Assembly: GCA_037176905.1 (NCBI GenBank)
Contig: JBBBWG010004446.1
Coordinates: 76,581-140,580, forward strand
DNA: 64,000 bases
Direction: 5' to 3'
Origin: Azolla pinnata
Lineage: Eukaryota; Streptophyta; Polypodiopsida; Salviniales; Salviniaceae
Each line of letters begins with the position of its first letter. The stretch's first letter is position 1. Below, piece after piece: positions 24,464-35,807 of this stretch. The notes beneath the pieces were generated by a model that made no database searches, was not told the origin of the DNA, and saw nothing but the letters and a program-made list of their open reading frames with translations. The translations under genes and the position numbers were made by a program.

Positions 24464-26014
24464 CTATTGCTCGTCTTTAGTCATGAGCGCGAGCTCCTTG
24501 AGCATCTTTGCAAGTGGAAGCGTGCCTTTCGCCATTATTTCAAGACGAGCTGTGCTAGATGCATTACCAAAGAGGGATAATCCAAACACAAACAGCTCAG
24601 GAAGATAGAGCCTCGATGAAAGGAAGCCATGCCACTGGTAAGGCTCCAAATCGAAGAAAGCATCAAAGAAACGCCTGATCCCATCTAAATCAAGCGAGAG
24701 CAGAACATCCATACCGAAGCAAAAGAACTCTCTTTGCCTTCTCTTCTCAATTGGCCACAGTTCTTTCCAAACTCCGGCAGAAAGAGCATCGAGGTCTCTT
24801 TCTTTGGCCTCTAGCCTTTGGACAATAGCATTCGCTATGACCGGAGCAGATGCAAGAGTTTTCGCTACCATATATCCAGTGGATGGATGAACCATTCCAG
24901 CTGTCCCTCCTACAGCAACTACTCTTTGTGGCATTATAGGAAGCGGACCTCCCATAGGTATCACACACACCTCATCTTCTTCGACGCTCTTGACATTGAT
25001 GTCGAGATGCTTCAGCCTCTCCACCATTCTCTTCTTAATCTCTTCCAATGCCACCCCTGGTCTTGCTACCAGAGATGTTTCCTCAAGAAATATCTTGTTT
25101 GATGAGAATGGCATCGCATACAAGAACGTCGGTAGCTTCTGGTTATTGCTCTTAAGGATCGAATTGTTGTTGAGGTGTGAATCGCGCCAATCCATGAACA
25201 CCATTTTATCCAAATCGAATGGATGCCCATCCACTTCGGCCACAATTCCATATGCTATCTGATACCCTGGATTATAAGGCTCTCCATATTGAACGAGACA
25301 TCGTGAGAAACCTGTGGCATCGAGAACAACACTTGCTTTGATGACTAATCCATCACTGCAAACCACTGATGAAAGGCTTTCTTCATGAATCACCTCCACG
25401 ACTTTAGCTTGATGGAATTTCACACCATTCTTGATACAGCCCTCCATCATTTTGGCCTTGAGCCTTCTCCGATCCACTCGGCCATATGGTCGCTTCAGAG
25501 ACTTCCGTGTGGTATCATCTAAGTGGACAACTGCACTAGGCCAGGTGGTGTCAATACAATCCAAGAGATCCATGGCCTCGAACTCGTCAATCCAGACACC
25601 ATAGTTATTCGGCCAGATGCTTTGAACTGAAGGATCGACACAACAAACACTGATTCCTGACTCAGAAACTTGCTTAGCAACTGCAAGGCCCGCAGGCCCT
25701 GACCCTACCACTACCAGGTCGATGACTCTATTCTTGCTCGAAGCATCATATAGTGGGAGTTCATAAGAAAGAGTTTCTTTCTTTACCTCAGGAAGCTTGG
25801 GCGATGTCAAAGCTGCCTCGGTCCGAAAGGACTTGCAAAAGATCGTGTTTCCCCCTTCACGTTTCCAGGAAAAGGATGCCTTTCTGCAGGAAAAGCTGCT
25901 CCTTTCTTTGCTTTTCTTAGGAGAGGAGGAATTCCTGCAGCAGATTTCAACGCTCTTGTCTCCATTCCGAAGGCGTACGAATGAGCAGGAGATCTGAGAA
26001 GGCACCGTATCCAT
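24464..26014 (-). CDS. LCYB: Lycopene beta-cyclase, plastid, single coding exon
   Basis: One uninterrupted frame of 516 codons, as expected for LCYB, which usually has no intron in its coding region (epsilon-cyclase genes do). Residues 1 to about 85 are a Ser/Lys/Arg-rich plastid transit peptide. The dinucleotide-binding motif GSGPAG is at 104-109. Family blocks follow: WPNNYGVWIDEFEAMDLLDC (134-153), YGRVDRRRL, GVKFHQAKV, VLDATGFSRCLVQY, NPGYQIAYG (248-256), MDWRDSHLNNN (274-284), FLEET (309-313, which holds the catalytic Glu) and GGTAGMVHPSTGYMVAKTLA (369-388). The enzyme closes both ends of lycopene to beta-rings, giving gamma- and then beta-carotene, on plastid membranes. The start is the first ATG after an upstream stop. 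A TTTTTTAG acceptor-like site 15 bp before the ATG suggests a 5'UTR intron. Confidence 0.96.
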   Translation of the reverse strand: MDTVPSQISCSFVRLRNGDKSVEICCRNSSSPKKSKERSSFSCRKASFSWKREGGNTIFCKSFRTEAALTSPKLPEVKKETLSYELPLYDASSKNRVIDLVVVGSGPAGLAVAKQVSESGISVCCVDPSVQSIWPNNYGVWIDEFEAMDLLDCIDTTWPSAVVHLDDTTRKSLKRPYGRVDRRRLKAKMMEGCIKNGVKFHQAKVVEVIHEESLSSVVCSDGLVIKASVVLDATGFSRCLVQYGEPYNPGYQIAYGIVAEVDGHPFDLDKMVFMDWRDSHLNNNSILKSNNQKLPTFLYAMPFSSNKIFLEETSLVARPGVALEEIKKRMVERLKHLDINVKSVEEDEVCVIPMGGPLPIMPQRVVAVGGTAGMVHPSTGYMVAKTLASAPVIANAIVQRLEAKERDLDALSAGVWKELWPIEKRRQREFFCFGMDVLLSLDLDGIRRFFDAFFDLEPYQWHGFLSSRLYLPELFVFGLSLFGNASSTARLEIMAKGTLPLAKMLKELALMTKDEQ

Positions 26015-26760
26015 TATTGAAACCCTAAAAAATGAACAGAGAGAAAGAAAACTAAGAAATTAGGCCATACCGTAAGGAAAATGACATGAAAACTGAATGA
26101 ACGGCAGGCAATGAGCTCAGCACAGTTGGAGCGGGAATCGCGTGAACAAAGACAATCATCAAACGGGAGAACCAAAGGAAGAATCGTAGAAAAAAAGAAA
26201 GGAAGGGAAACAACGAGCGATGAGAGAATCCAGGGAAACATGCATCCACGTCCATATGCCCAAGGGAGACGAAGAATTTAGGAACATGCGAAGGAGGGAT
26301 AGATCGAGAAGAAAGGAAAGAGAGCGGAAAAAGGAAAGGAGAGGCATGGTTATGGTTAGCCAGAAAAGCAGGGACGAGAGGATTGGGAAGGGGAAGGGGG
26401 GGAGGAAGAAAGGGATGGGAGAGTCCACAGACGTGGAGATCAGTCAGGAGACGGGTGAGGGAACGGAAAGAATCCATGGCGATGCAGATCAAAAGAAGAC
26501 AAGCACAAAGCAGCGGGGGAGAGGGAGACATTTACCTACCTGGTCGGAAGGAGGATTAGAGATTGGGGGGCAGAAACTGCGCAGAACGGTGAAGCAGCAG
26601 GCAGCAGGCAGCAGGCAGCGCGATGCAGCGGGTTCTTCACCGCGAGAAGAAGATGAAGAAGCGGGGCGATGGCCAAAGATCGCAGCAGATTCTTCACCAC
26701 AAGAAGAAGATGAAGAAGAAGACGACGACAGACTGACGGACGACAGACGACGACGACGAC

Positions 26761-26794
<34 letters not shown>
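26015..26794 (-). promoter_or_regulatory. LCYB 5' region with telobox-like motif
   Basis: AAACCCTAA-type sequence lies at 26020-26028, within 15 bp of the LCYB ATG. On the minus strand this is TTAGGGTTT. Further up are AG-rich tracts, CAGCAGG repeats near 26595-26620, GAAGAAGAT repeats (26645-26725) and a GATGAT run (26757-26793) that touches the satellite. No other gene is seen. Confidence 0.5.
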
Positions 26795-29700
26795 GTTGCG
26801 TTTTGCGTTTTTGCTTTTTGCTTTTTGCTCTCTGCTTTTTGCTCTTTGCTTTTTTCTAGTGTTAATTTTATCGCCCCAATCCTTTCGGTTTTTTATTTTT
26901 GTCCACCGAATTTCGATTCGGTTAAAAAAAGCATTTGAGGAAATCCTCGTTGCAGATTTTTTAAAACAAAGTTTAATCTTGTTTCCGCTTTGCATGCTTT
27001 TTTTTTTTTGCTGCATTTTCTTTTGTAATTTATTTCTAGCCCCGAGATTCTTATGGCTTGCGTTTCCGCTTTTCTGTGATTCTAGCTCGCTGTCAATTTT
27101 ATCGCCCCAATTCTTTCGGTTTTTTATTTTTGTCCACCGAATTTCGATTCGATTAAAAAGCATTTGAGGAAATCCTCGTTGCAGATTTTTAAAACAAGTT
27201 CAATCTTGTTTTCGCTTTGCATGCTTTTTATTTTTTGCTGCATTTTCATTTGTAATTTATTTCTAGCCCCAAGATTCTTATGGCTTGCGTTTTCGCTTTT
27301 CCCTGATTTTAGCTCGCTGTCAATTTTATTGCAACAATTCTTTCGGTTTTTTATTTTTGTCCACCGAATTTCAATTCAGTTAAAAAACCATTTGAGAAAT
27401 TTTTCATTTATATAATTATTTTGCTGATTTTTAAAACAAGTTTAATCTTGTTTTCTTGCATGCTTTTTTTTTAAGCATTTTGTTTAGTAATTTATTTTTA
27501 GCCCAAGATTCTTATGGCTTGCGTTTTTGCTTTCCTCTAATGTTAGCTCGCTGTTAATTTTATCGCCCCAATCCTTTCGGTTTTTTTATTTTGTCCATCG
27601 AATTTCAATTCGGTTAAAAAGCATTCGAGGGAATTTTCGTTTATGTAACTATTTTGCAGATTTCTAAAACAAGTTTAATCTTGTTTTCGCTTGCATGCTT
27701 TTTTGCTGCATTTTTTTTTGTAATTTACTTTTTAGCCCCAAGATTCTTATGGCTTGCTTGCATTTTTGCTTTTCTCTGATTTTATTGCATGGTTTTTTTT
27801 TGTTGCATTTTTTTTTTGTAATTTATTTTTAGCCCCAAGATTCTTATGACTTGCGTTTTTGCTTTTCTCTAATTTTAGCTTGGTGGTAATTTTATCATCT
27901 AATTCTTTCGGTTTTTCATTTTGTGTATCAAATTTCAATTGCGTTAAAAACCATTTGAAAAAAAAATTGTTTATATAATTATTTCATGGATTTTTAAAAC
28001 AAGTTTAATCTTATTTTCTTGCATGCTTTTCTTTTCAGCATTTTGTTTACTAATTTATTTTTAGCCCAAGATTCTTATGGCTTGCGTTTTTGCTTTCCTC
28101 TAATGTTAGCTCGCTGTTAATTTTATCGCCCCAATCCTTTCGATTTTTTTATTTCGTCCACCGAATTTCAATTGAGTTAAAAAGCATTCGAGGGAATTTT
28201 CGTTTATGTAACTATTTTGTGGATTTTTAAAACAAGTTTGGTCTTGTTTTCGCTTGCATTCTTTTTTGTTGCATTTTTTTTTTAATTTATTTTTCGCCCC
28301 AAGACTCTTATGGCTTGCTTGCGTCTTTGCTTTTCTCTGATTTTATTGCATGGTTTTTTTTTGTTGCATTTTCTTTTGTAATTCATTTTTAGCCCCAAGA
28401 TTTTTATGGCTTGCGTTTTTGCTTTTCTCTGATTTTATTGCATGCTTTTTTTTGTTGCATTTTCTTTTGTAATTTATTTTTAGCCCCAATATTCTTATGG
28501 CTTGCGTTTTTGCTTTTCTCTGATCTTATTGCATGGCTTTTTGTTGGCATTTTCTTTTGTAATTTATTTTTAGCCTCGAGATTCTTATGGCTTGTGTTTT
28601 TGTTTTTCTCTGGTTTATTTTGTGCATCCAATTTCAATTGAGTCAAAAACCATTTTATGAAACTTTTGTTTATATAATTATTTTGCGGCTTTTTATAACA
28701 AGTTTAATCTTGTTTTCTTGCATGTTTTTTTCTGCATTTTATTTTGTAATTTATTTTTAGCCCCCAAATTCTCGTCGCTTACGTTTTTGCTTTCCTCTTA
28801 TTTCAGCTCACTGGTAATTTTATCGTCCAATTCTTTCGGTTTTTTATTTTGTCCATGGAATCTCAATTTGTTTATAAACCATTTGAGAATATTTTCATTC
28901 ATATAATTATTTTGCGGATTTTTAAAACAAATTTAATCTTGTTGTCTTGCATGCTTTGTTTTTCAACAGTTTCTTTTGTAATTTATTTCTAGCCCAAAGA
29001 TACTTATGGCTTGCGTTTTTGCTTTCCTCTAATGTTAGCTCGTTGTTAATTTTATCGTCCAAATTCTTTCGGTTTATTTTGTCCATCGAATTTCAATTTG
29101 GTTAAAAACCATTTCAGAAAATTTTCGCTTATATAATTATGTTGTAGATTTTTAAAACAAGTTTAATCTTGTTTTCCTGCATGCTTTTTTTGCAGCATTT
29201 TCTTTTGTAATTTATTTCTAGCCCCAAGATTCTTAATGGCTTGCATTTTTTCTTTTCTCTAATTTTAGATCGCTAGTAATTTTATCGTCCAATTCTTTCG
29301 GTTTTTTATTTTGTGCATCGAATTTCAATTGAGTTAAAAACCATTTGAGAAAATTTTCGTTTATATAATTATTTCGCAGATTTTTAAAACAAGTTTAATC
29401 TTGTTTTATTGCATGGTTTTTTTTTGCTGCATTTTTTTTGTAATTTATTTTTTGCCCCAAGATTCTTATGGCTTACGGTTTTGCTTTTCTCTGATTTTAT
29501 TGCATGGTTTTTTTTGCTACATTTTCTTTTGTAATTTATTTTTAGCCCCAAGATTCTTATGGCTTGCATTTTTGCTTTCCTCTGATTTTATTGCATGGTT
29601 TTTTTTGTTGCATTTACTTTTGTAATTTTGTTTTCACTCCAAGATTCTTATGGCTTGTGTTTTTGTTTTTCTCTGATTTATTTTGTGCATCGAATTTCAA

Positions 29701-31200
29701 TTGAGTTAAAAACCATTTGAGGGAATTTTCGTTTATATAAGATTTTTTGTTGTGTTGCATTTTCTTTTGTAATTTATTTTTAGCCCCAAGATTCTTATGG
29801 CTTGCATTTTTGCTTTTCTCTGGTTTATTTTGTGCATCGAATTTCAATTTGATCAAAAACCATTTCAGGAAACTTTCGTTTATATAATTATTTCGCAGAT
29901 TTTTAAAACAAGTTTAATCTTGTTTTCTTGCATGCTTTTTTTTGTTGCATTTTATTTTGTAATTTATTTTTAGCCCCAAGATTCTTGTGGCTTACGTTTT
30001 TTCTTTCCTCTTGTTTTAGCTCGCTGGTAATTTTATCGTCCTATTCTTTTGGTTTTTTATTTTGTTCATAGAATTTCAATTCGGTTAAAAGCCACTTGAG
30101 GAAATTTTCGTTTATATAATTATTTTGTAAGTTTTTTAAATAAGTTTAATCTTTTCTTGCATGTTTTTTTTTGTTGCATTTTCTTCTGTAATTTATTTTT
30201 AGCTCCAAGATTCTTATGGATTGCGTTTTTGCTTTCCTCTAATGTTAGCTTGCTGTTAATTTTATCGTCTGCGTTGTTAATTTTGTCATGCAGATTCTTT
30301 CGATTTTTTATTTTGTCCATTGAATTTCAGTTTGGTTTTTCGTTTGAGGAAATTTTCGTTTATATCATTATTTCACAAAATTTTAAAACAAGTTCAATCT
30401 TTTTTTCTTGCATGCTCTTTTTGTTGCATTCTCTTTTGTAATATATTTTTAGCCCCAAGATTCTTATGGCTCGCTGATAATTTTATCGTCCAATTCTTTT
30501 CGGATTTATTTTGTCCATCGAACTTCAATTTGACATATTTGCCCAATTACATGTATTTGGTTCATTGTTTGAGAAAATTTTCCTTTATATAATTATCATA
30601 AGGATTATTTGACGGATTTCTAAAACAAGTTTAACCTAAAACATTTCATTGTTTTGCATTTTTTTGTTTTCTTGCGTATTTTGCTTTCTTCTGATTTAGC
30701 TCGTTGTTAATTTTATTGTCCAATTCTTTTGGTTTTATTTGTCTGTCAAATTTCCGATTATATTTATTTGGTTAACAAAAGTTTCACTTATGTAAATATT
30801 TTAAGGATTATTTAAGGGATTTTTGGGCAATTTTAATTTTGTATTCACCATGCTCTTTGTTCATTTTTGCATTTTCTTTTTTTAAGTTATTTTTAGCTCA
30901 AATTTCTTATGCCTTCATTTATTGATATATTTACGTAATCATTTGGGGATTTTCTTAGAAGAAGCTCACATCTAGTTTTGTCGATTTTATTCAAAATCTA
31001 TCAATTCTTTATAGTTAATTATTATTTATTTTAATCGTTTTCCATCTTTTTGGTTTTGTATGTATTTTGCATGCCCTCTCACTTTTTGTTGCATTTTCTT
31101 ATTTTTAAGTTGTTTCTAGCCCCAGTTCTTATCCATTCACTTGTGGATTATTTGTTATTTCTTGATATGTTTATGTAATTATTTAAGGATTATTTATTAC
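26795..31200. repeat. AT-rich satellite, about 230-bp unit with a 91-bp short form
   Basis: I followed the marker GATTCTTATGGCTTGCG. It starts at 27046, 27273, 27507, 27742, 27839, 28070, 28303, 28399, 28490, 28580, 28768, 28999, 29228, 29461, 29552, 29643, 29790, 29970, 30209 and 30449. Spacing is mostly 227-240 bp, with a second class at 90-97 bp and a few intermediate values. The full unit contains TTTTATCGCCCCAATTCTTT, CGAATTTCAATT, AAACAAGTTTAATCTTGTTT, GCATGC and TTTGTAATTTATTT. The short form lacks about 140 bp (the TATCG-to-AATCTTG part). Beyond 30600 the copies decay and are traceable to about 31200, with a faint trace near 32590-32780. Confidence 0.92.
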
Positions 31201-33869
31201 ATGTATTTGCTTATTTAGAAAAAACTCACATCTTTTTTTTATGACACTTATTTTGTCATTAGTTATAAAATACCACAAAATGGTACATTGGTCCCAAATA
31301 TGGGGCTAAATTTATATAACTAAGCAATACTCATGGTGATGGGAAAATCCACCTATGTGAGGTAACATTCCAATGAACGACACATTGTATTAATGAATAA
31401 AACTAAAGATTAACTCATATTTAATGAAAGTTCTAACGCTCTTTCATAGTTGTCTCCATAGAATTAACCATATAGATACTATACATGTTTGCATTCGTAT
31501 ATATTTCAATCGAACATGTATAATAAATCATTTTCAAGTTAGATTGGATTAACAAATTGGAAAAAAATAAATATTAAACTTTTAAAAAATGATTATGGTC
31601 TATATTATATAATGATTTAATCACATGTCATCACATGTTATATAAGAGAGTGTGAGTATTGGGGGGGGGGGGGAGGAAAACCAAAAAGTAAAAACAATAT
31701 ATAAAAAAAAGAAAAAAAAACATAAAGTAACACATATTTTTCCATTTTCAAACGTTTGAATGCTTGCACAAACACGTTTATTATGTTTTATGGTTGTCTT
31801 TGAATCTCTTTATATGTTGTCATACCGATCTTTAAGAGTATAAATCATTATTAACCAAATATCCTTAACAACCTCAATTGGAAGTCTTCGTTTTCCTTCC
31901 ATCACCATAATACATCAAGACTTCCGAATAACCCAAAGGGTAGTACTGTTGAGCTTACATCTATTTTTGTCAATTTTTTTTTTTTGATATGCTTGCTTTT
32001 TCCAAGTTCTTTTTCTAACTCAAGATTCTTTTTTTCATCGAAAATGGTCAATTAATTGGTTCCACGCCCCCTTAATAGGGAAAATAATTTTTTTACAATT
32101 AGAAAAAGCGAGACAACTATTCCATTCGGGGTAGAATCCTTAGTTTCTTTTTTGTTTTTAAATGTATCTTATCATTAGTAAAGGAGCAAGCCAACAAACA
32201 GTTAAGGGGTAACAAAGTTTTTATTTTTTTAAAGAAAATAACTTCCACTTGGTATTAGAAGACATCCAATGGCTAATTACAAATTATAATCTAATACTTA
32301 AGTGACCACAAAGGCAAAAAATGATTATCCGTTCTTTGTGGGTGGGAACAAAAACAATGAAGGCTTAAAGTTTTACTTAACTTCTTCATGAAAACTATTA
32401 TTTATGCCAAGGTCATCCAAAAAATGTTGAAACCTTTATTTAAGTTTACATTTGTTTTTGAAGTTTCTTATAAATTATCCCATTGACCCTTTAAGGTACG
32501 CACAAGCTTTGACTAACTTACTTTGACGATTTTTATGGGTATCTCTATAACTCCTTGGAATACTTATACACATCTTGCTTTCCATATACCCCACAAAGAA
32601 AGTTCACATCTATTTTTGTCATTTTTATATAAAAATGAACAATTCTTTTACTATGAACTAGTTAACACTTTCTTTATCTAGTTATTCCTTTCGATAAATT
32701 TTTTAGATGTTCTCTTTTGTTGCATTTTCTTTATTTTTATTTTTATTTGGCTCATGTTCCAATTATTCATTTGCATAATTGTTGCTATCTATTCAGTATT
32801 CTACTTTATTATAAAGGAAAATTCAACATATTATTTTGCATTTTTGCTCTCTTAAAAAACAATCCAATTTCAAACCTTCAAATACATCTATTTTTCCATA
32901 TTATCTACCATATAATCCCGCTTAATAATTTCCATGAGTGGATTATGTCTTCCATATTCTCTCGAGAGGAGAAATGATATTGTGGAGGTTTGATTGTTCC
33001 AAATAGTCACATTGATTTGCTTTCTAATCCACTAACAATGATCCTCTATTTTTTTTTCTACTAGTGGATCAATGATCCATTTTCCGTTTCACAGGCTACG
33101 ATTTAAATTGTAGATGACTTTGTTCCTCCTCGGTCATACCTAGTGTTAGTTTTTCAAAATGTTCCCCATTTCCAACTCTATTTTCTATAACTATTCCATG
33201 GCTAGTGTCTATAGATATTCCAATGGCGCAAATTGGTTAGTTGGCAAATCTAGATCTCATTGTACGTAATATTGTTTCTTCTACATAGTTTACATACAAA
33301 CAAATTTCTTGCTTTTGTTGCTAGTTGTCTCCATGATAACTTGGATTTTATGCCTAACAAGCGCAAGATAAGACATTTGTTCCATGTTATTAGTTGCCCT
33401 TTGTCTTCCTCTACAGACATGGAACAATAAAAAGGATGACAATTCAAAATAAGTAGATGCATTTTCAACACAATGGGAGCAACAACACGAACAACACACA
33501 CATATCTTTGATTAGTATGAGGGAGGCCTGGCTAGCATCACCACAAGCTTCACTCCAATATGTTCCATCTATTGAAAACAAGTAACAAACATGAACATGG
33601 GCAACCTATTGAGTCGGTCAAGACACAATTAACACGATGTTGATGTTAGCATCACCATCTGCTTCATCTCGTTTGTCTCATCTGCTTCATCTCATCTGTT
33701 CCATCTGCCAAAACAAATGACATCGTCAGCAAGGGCAAGCCACCGAATCCGTCGAAACAAACCTAGTTAACGAGACAATCAATGTTAAAGGCATTGCCCA
33801 ACCAACTACTTCACTCTAGGCAGTGCGATCGATTGGCACGCAGTTAACGCGGGATCGCCGTTCAAGGAT
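31201..33869. other. AT-rich intergenic DNA, no gene recognised
   Basis: This is low-complexity, AT-rich sequence with a G run at 31660-31672 and faint satellite-like traces near 32590-32780. Short frames have no family match. CATCTG-type repeats begin near 33655. Confidence 0.5.
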
Positions 33870-34145
33870 TGCACCACGAGAAGAATATCAACGTTTAGCA
33901 CATCTATCGAAACACGCCGGATGTGATCTATCCATCTGCAATCTGCATCTGCATCTGGGAAAAAGGTGAAGAATATCAGCGCTTACCACATCTATCAAAA
34001 CACGCCCGATGCGATCTGTCCATCTGCAATCTGCAATTGCATCTGGGAAGAAGGTGAAGAATATCAGCGTTTAACACATCTATGAAAACACGTCGGATGC
34101 GATCTGTCCATCTGCAATCTGCATCTGCAGATGGGAAGAAATCTG
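33870..34145. repeat. Three copies of an 87-89 bp unit upstream of the LIF2-like gene
   Basis: GAAGAATATCA starts at 33880, 33969 and 34056. Each is followed by CACATCTAT, AAACACG, GATGTGATCT or GATGCGATCT, and CCATCTGCAATCTGCA. The array ends in GCAGAA and GCAAGA repeats and an A run at 34187-34206. Confidence 0.9.
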
Positions 34146-34369
34146 CAGAAGCAGAAGCAGAAGCAGCAGATGCAAGAGCAAGAGCAAAAAAAAAAAAAAA
34201 AAAAAATCATCAATGGAAAATGAGAGATAAATTTAATTAAACTTGCTCAAACTGTTTTTCCCTTTGTTTCTGTATTTTCTGCAATTCAATATTTTTTAAT
34301 TATCAATCCAAGACAAACCAATTTCTATATTTACAAATTAGATTTATTTATTTATTTTTATTTCCAAGG

Positions 34370-34674
34370 ATTAGGGTTTTGCTGCTTCTGTCGAGGTCGC
34401 CATCGCCATCGCCATCGCCATCGCCATCGCCATCGCCACACAGACACGCTCCTTCGTCGCCTTCTTCTTCTTCGTTCCTTCGTTCCTTCCTTTCGTTCCT
34501 TGCAGGCCTCCTCGCCATCGCCATCGCTGAGCCGATCGTACCCTCTGACTCGAGAACACGCCGCCATCAGGCCGGTTGCTTCCTCCCGTTTGCTACCCCC
34601 TCACCCTCCTGCTGAAAGCTTCGCCTTCTTCCGGCCCCGCTTCCGCCATCCGCGCCTGCGCCTCCTTCCCCATC
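34370..34674 (+). other. Probable 5'UTR exon and telobox of the LIF2-like gene
   Basis: ATTAGGGTTTTGCTGC (34371-34386) opens a GC-rich stretch with a (CGCCAT)n run (34395-34436) and TTCGTTCC repeats. It ends in CCATC|GTGAGT, a good splice donor at 34675. An acceptor (GGCATATAG) at 35778 lies 29 bp before the start codon at 35808. This fits a non-coding first exon and a 1.1-kb 5'UTR intron. The transcription start is not resolved. Confidence 0.55.
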
Positions 34675-35049
34675 GTGAGTGCATCTCTCCTTTTCTCCTT
34701 TCGTTCGACAGCTCTGTAATTGTTCAAATCCATCTGTACGTACATCAATCCTATCCGTGTCCCGGGTTTCGTCTATCCTCAGAAACTTCCGTTTAGTCGT
34801 CCATATCAGACTTCTATGGCCTGATTCGTTCAGATACGAGATAGACGTATCTGTTTTCTCCTCTCTATCTGTTTCCCTCTGTATGCTTGTTCGGTTTTTT
34901 ATGATCACGGGCTCTGAACTGTGCTCTTACTAACAATAGTGAAACATACCATGGCGTATTATTGAGGAAAGCACATTGCATCTTATTAGTTCTTGCATGC
35001 ACAAGGTCTCTGATCGAAAATTTAGTGTTTCTAACCGTCAAGTTTGAAG

Positions 35050-35790
35050 AAGAGCTGCGAGTTTTGGCATCTGTAAGAGTTTGTGGGATGCGACACATGA
35101 TCTTTAGAACAGTAACATGTTATGGAGACATTTGGCGTATGTTATATTGGAGTTACCATTGGTTGAAATTCGGTACATGGAACAAAAAGATATGAAATAG
35201 GACACCGTGCTTAAGTGCAGCCTTTGGTGTATTATAGGGAAGTTCTGGGAAACTATCAAGCGACCAGTCTATTGTTGTACAAAGCATAGTGATTTGTGCC
35301 AGATCTGTATATGAAAACTTATCTTCAGACATTACTCTAGGAACATTCTGATTTTTAGTTAATATTGGCATATATAGAACAGGCCGCTGTTATGTAAAAT
35401 GCTGAAGAAACTATGATCCATATACAAGAGGCCTTTCGGTAGAATATCTGAGTGAACTTCCTGATTCATGCAATATTTATGTTAGAAAATTCTTTTGGTG
35501 TGACATATTAGAGAGAAGATTTTGGTTTGTGCAACTATAGCATATCAAGCTGCAGTATGAAGAAATGCATTGTGATTTATGCAATGTCAAATGTAAAAGA
35601 AGGTTTGGTAAAATTCTTGAGGACGAATCTCTGATTTATGCGAATTTGGCACATAGGAGAGGACTTATGATAAGTTATTGAAGGGAAATCGTAATCTGTT
35701 CACTTTGACATCTAGAAGAAGAGTTTTGATGAAATTCTCGCAGTCAAACTTTCTGATTTGTGCAATTTTGGCATATAGAATTGGGTTGAA
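35050..35790. repeat. About 60-bp degenerate tandem repeat filling the 5'UTR intron
   Basis: A motif like CTGATTTGTGCAATTTTGGC followed by ATATAGAAGAG recurs near 35290, 35348, 35461, 35523, 35572, 35631, 35694 and 35753. Spacing is 49-62 bp for most neighbours. Weaker traces reach about 35050. The last copy supplies the splice acceptor GGCATATAG just before the start codon. Confidence 0.75.
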
Positions 35791-35807
35791 TAAGGAACTG
35801 GAGAAAA

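Noticed and set aside
26489-27163. A 224-codon minus-strand frame, Lys/Asn-rich with a His run
   Set aside because: It crosses a GATGAT run into the satellite. Similar Lys/Asn frames recur in other satellite units (for example 28404-28646), as expected from the repeat itself.
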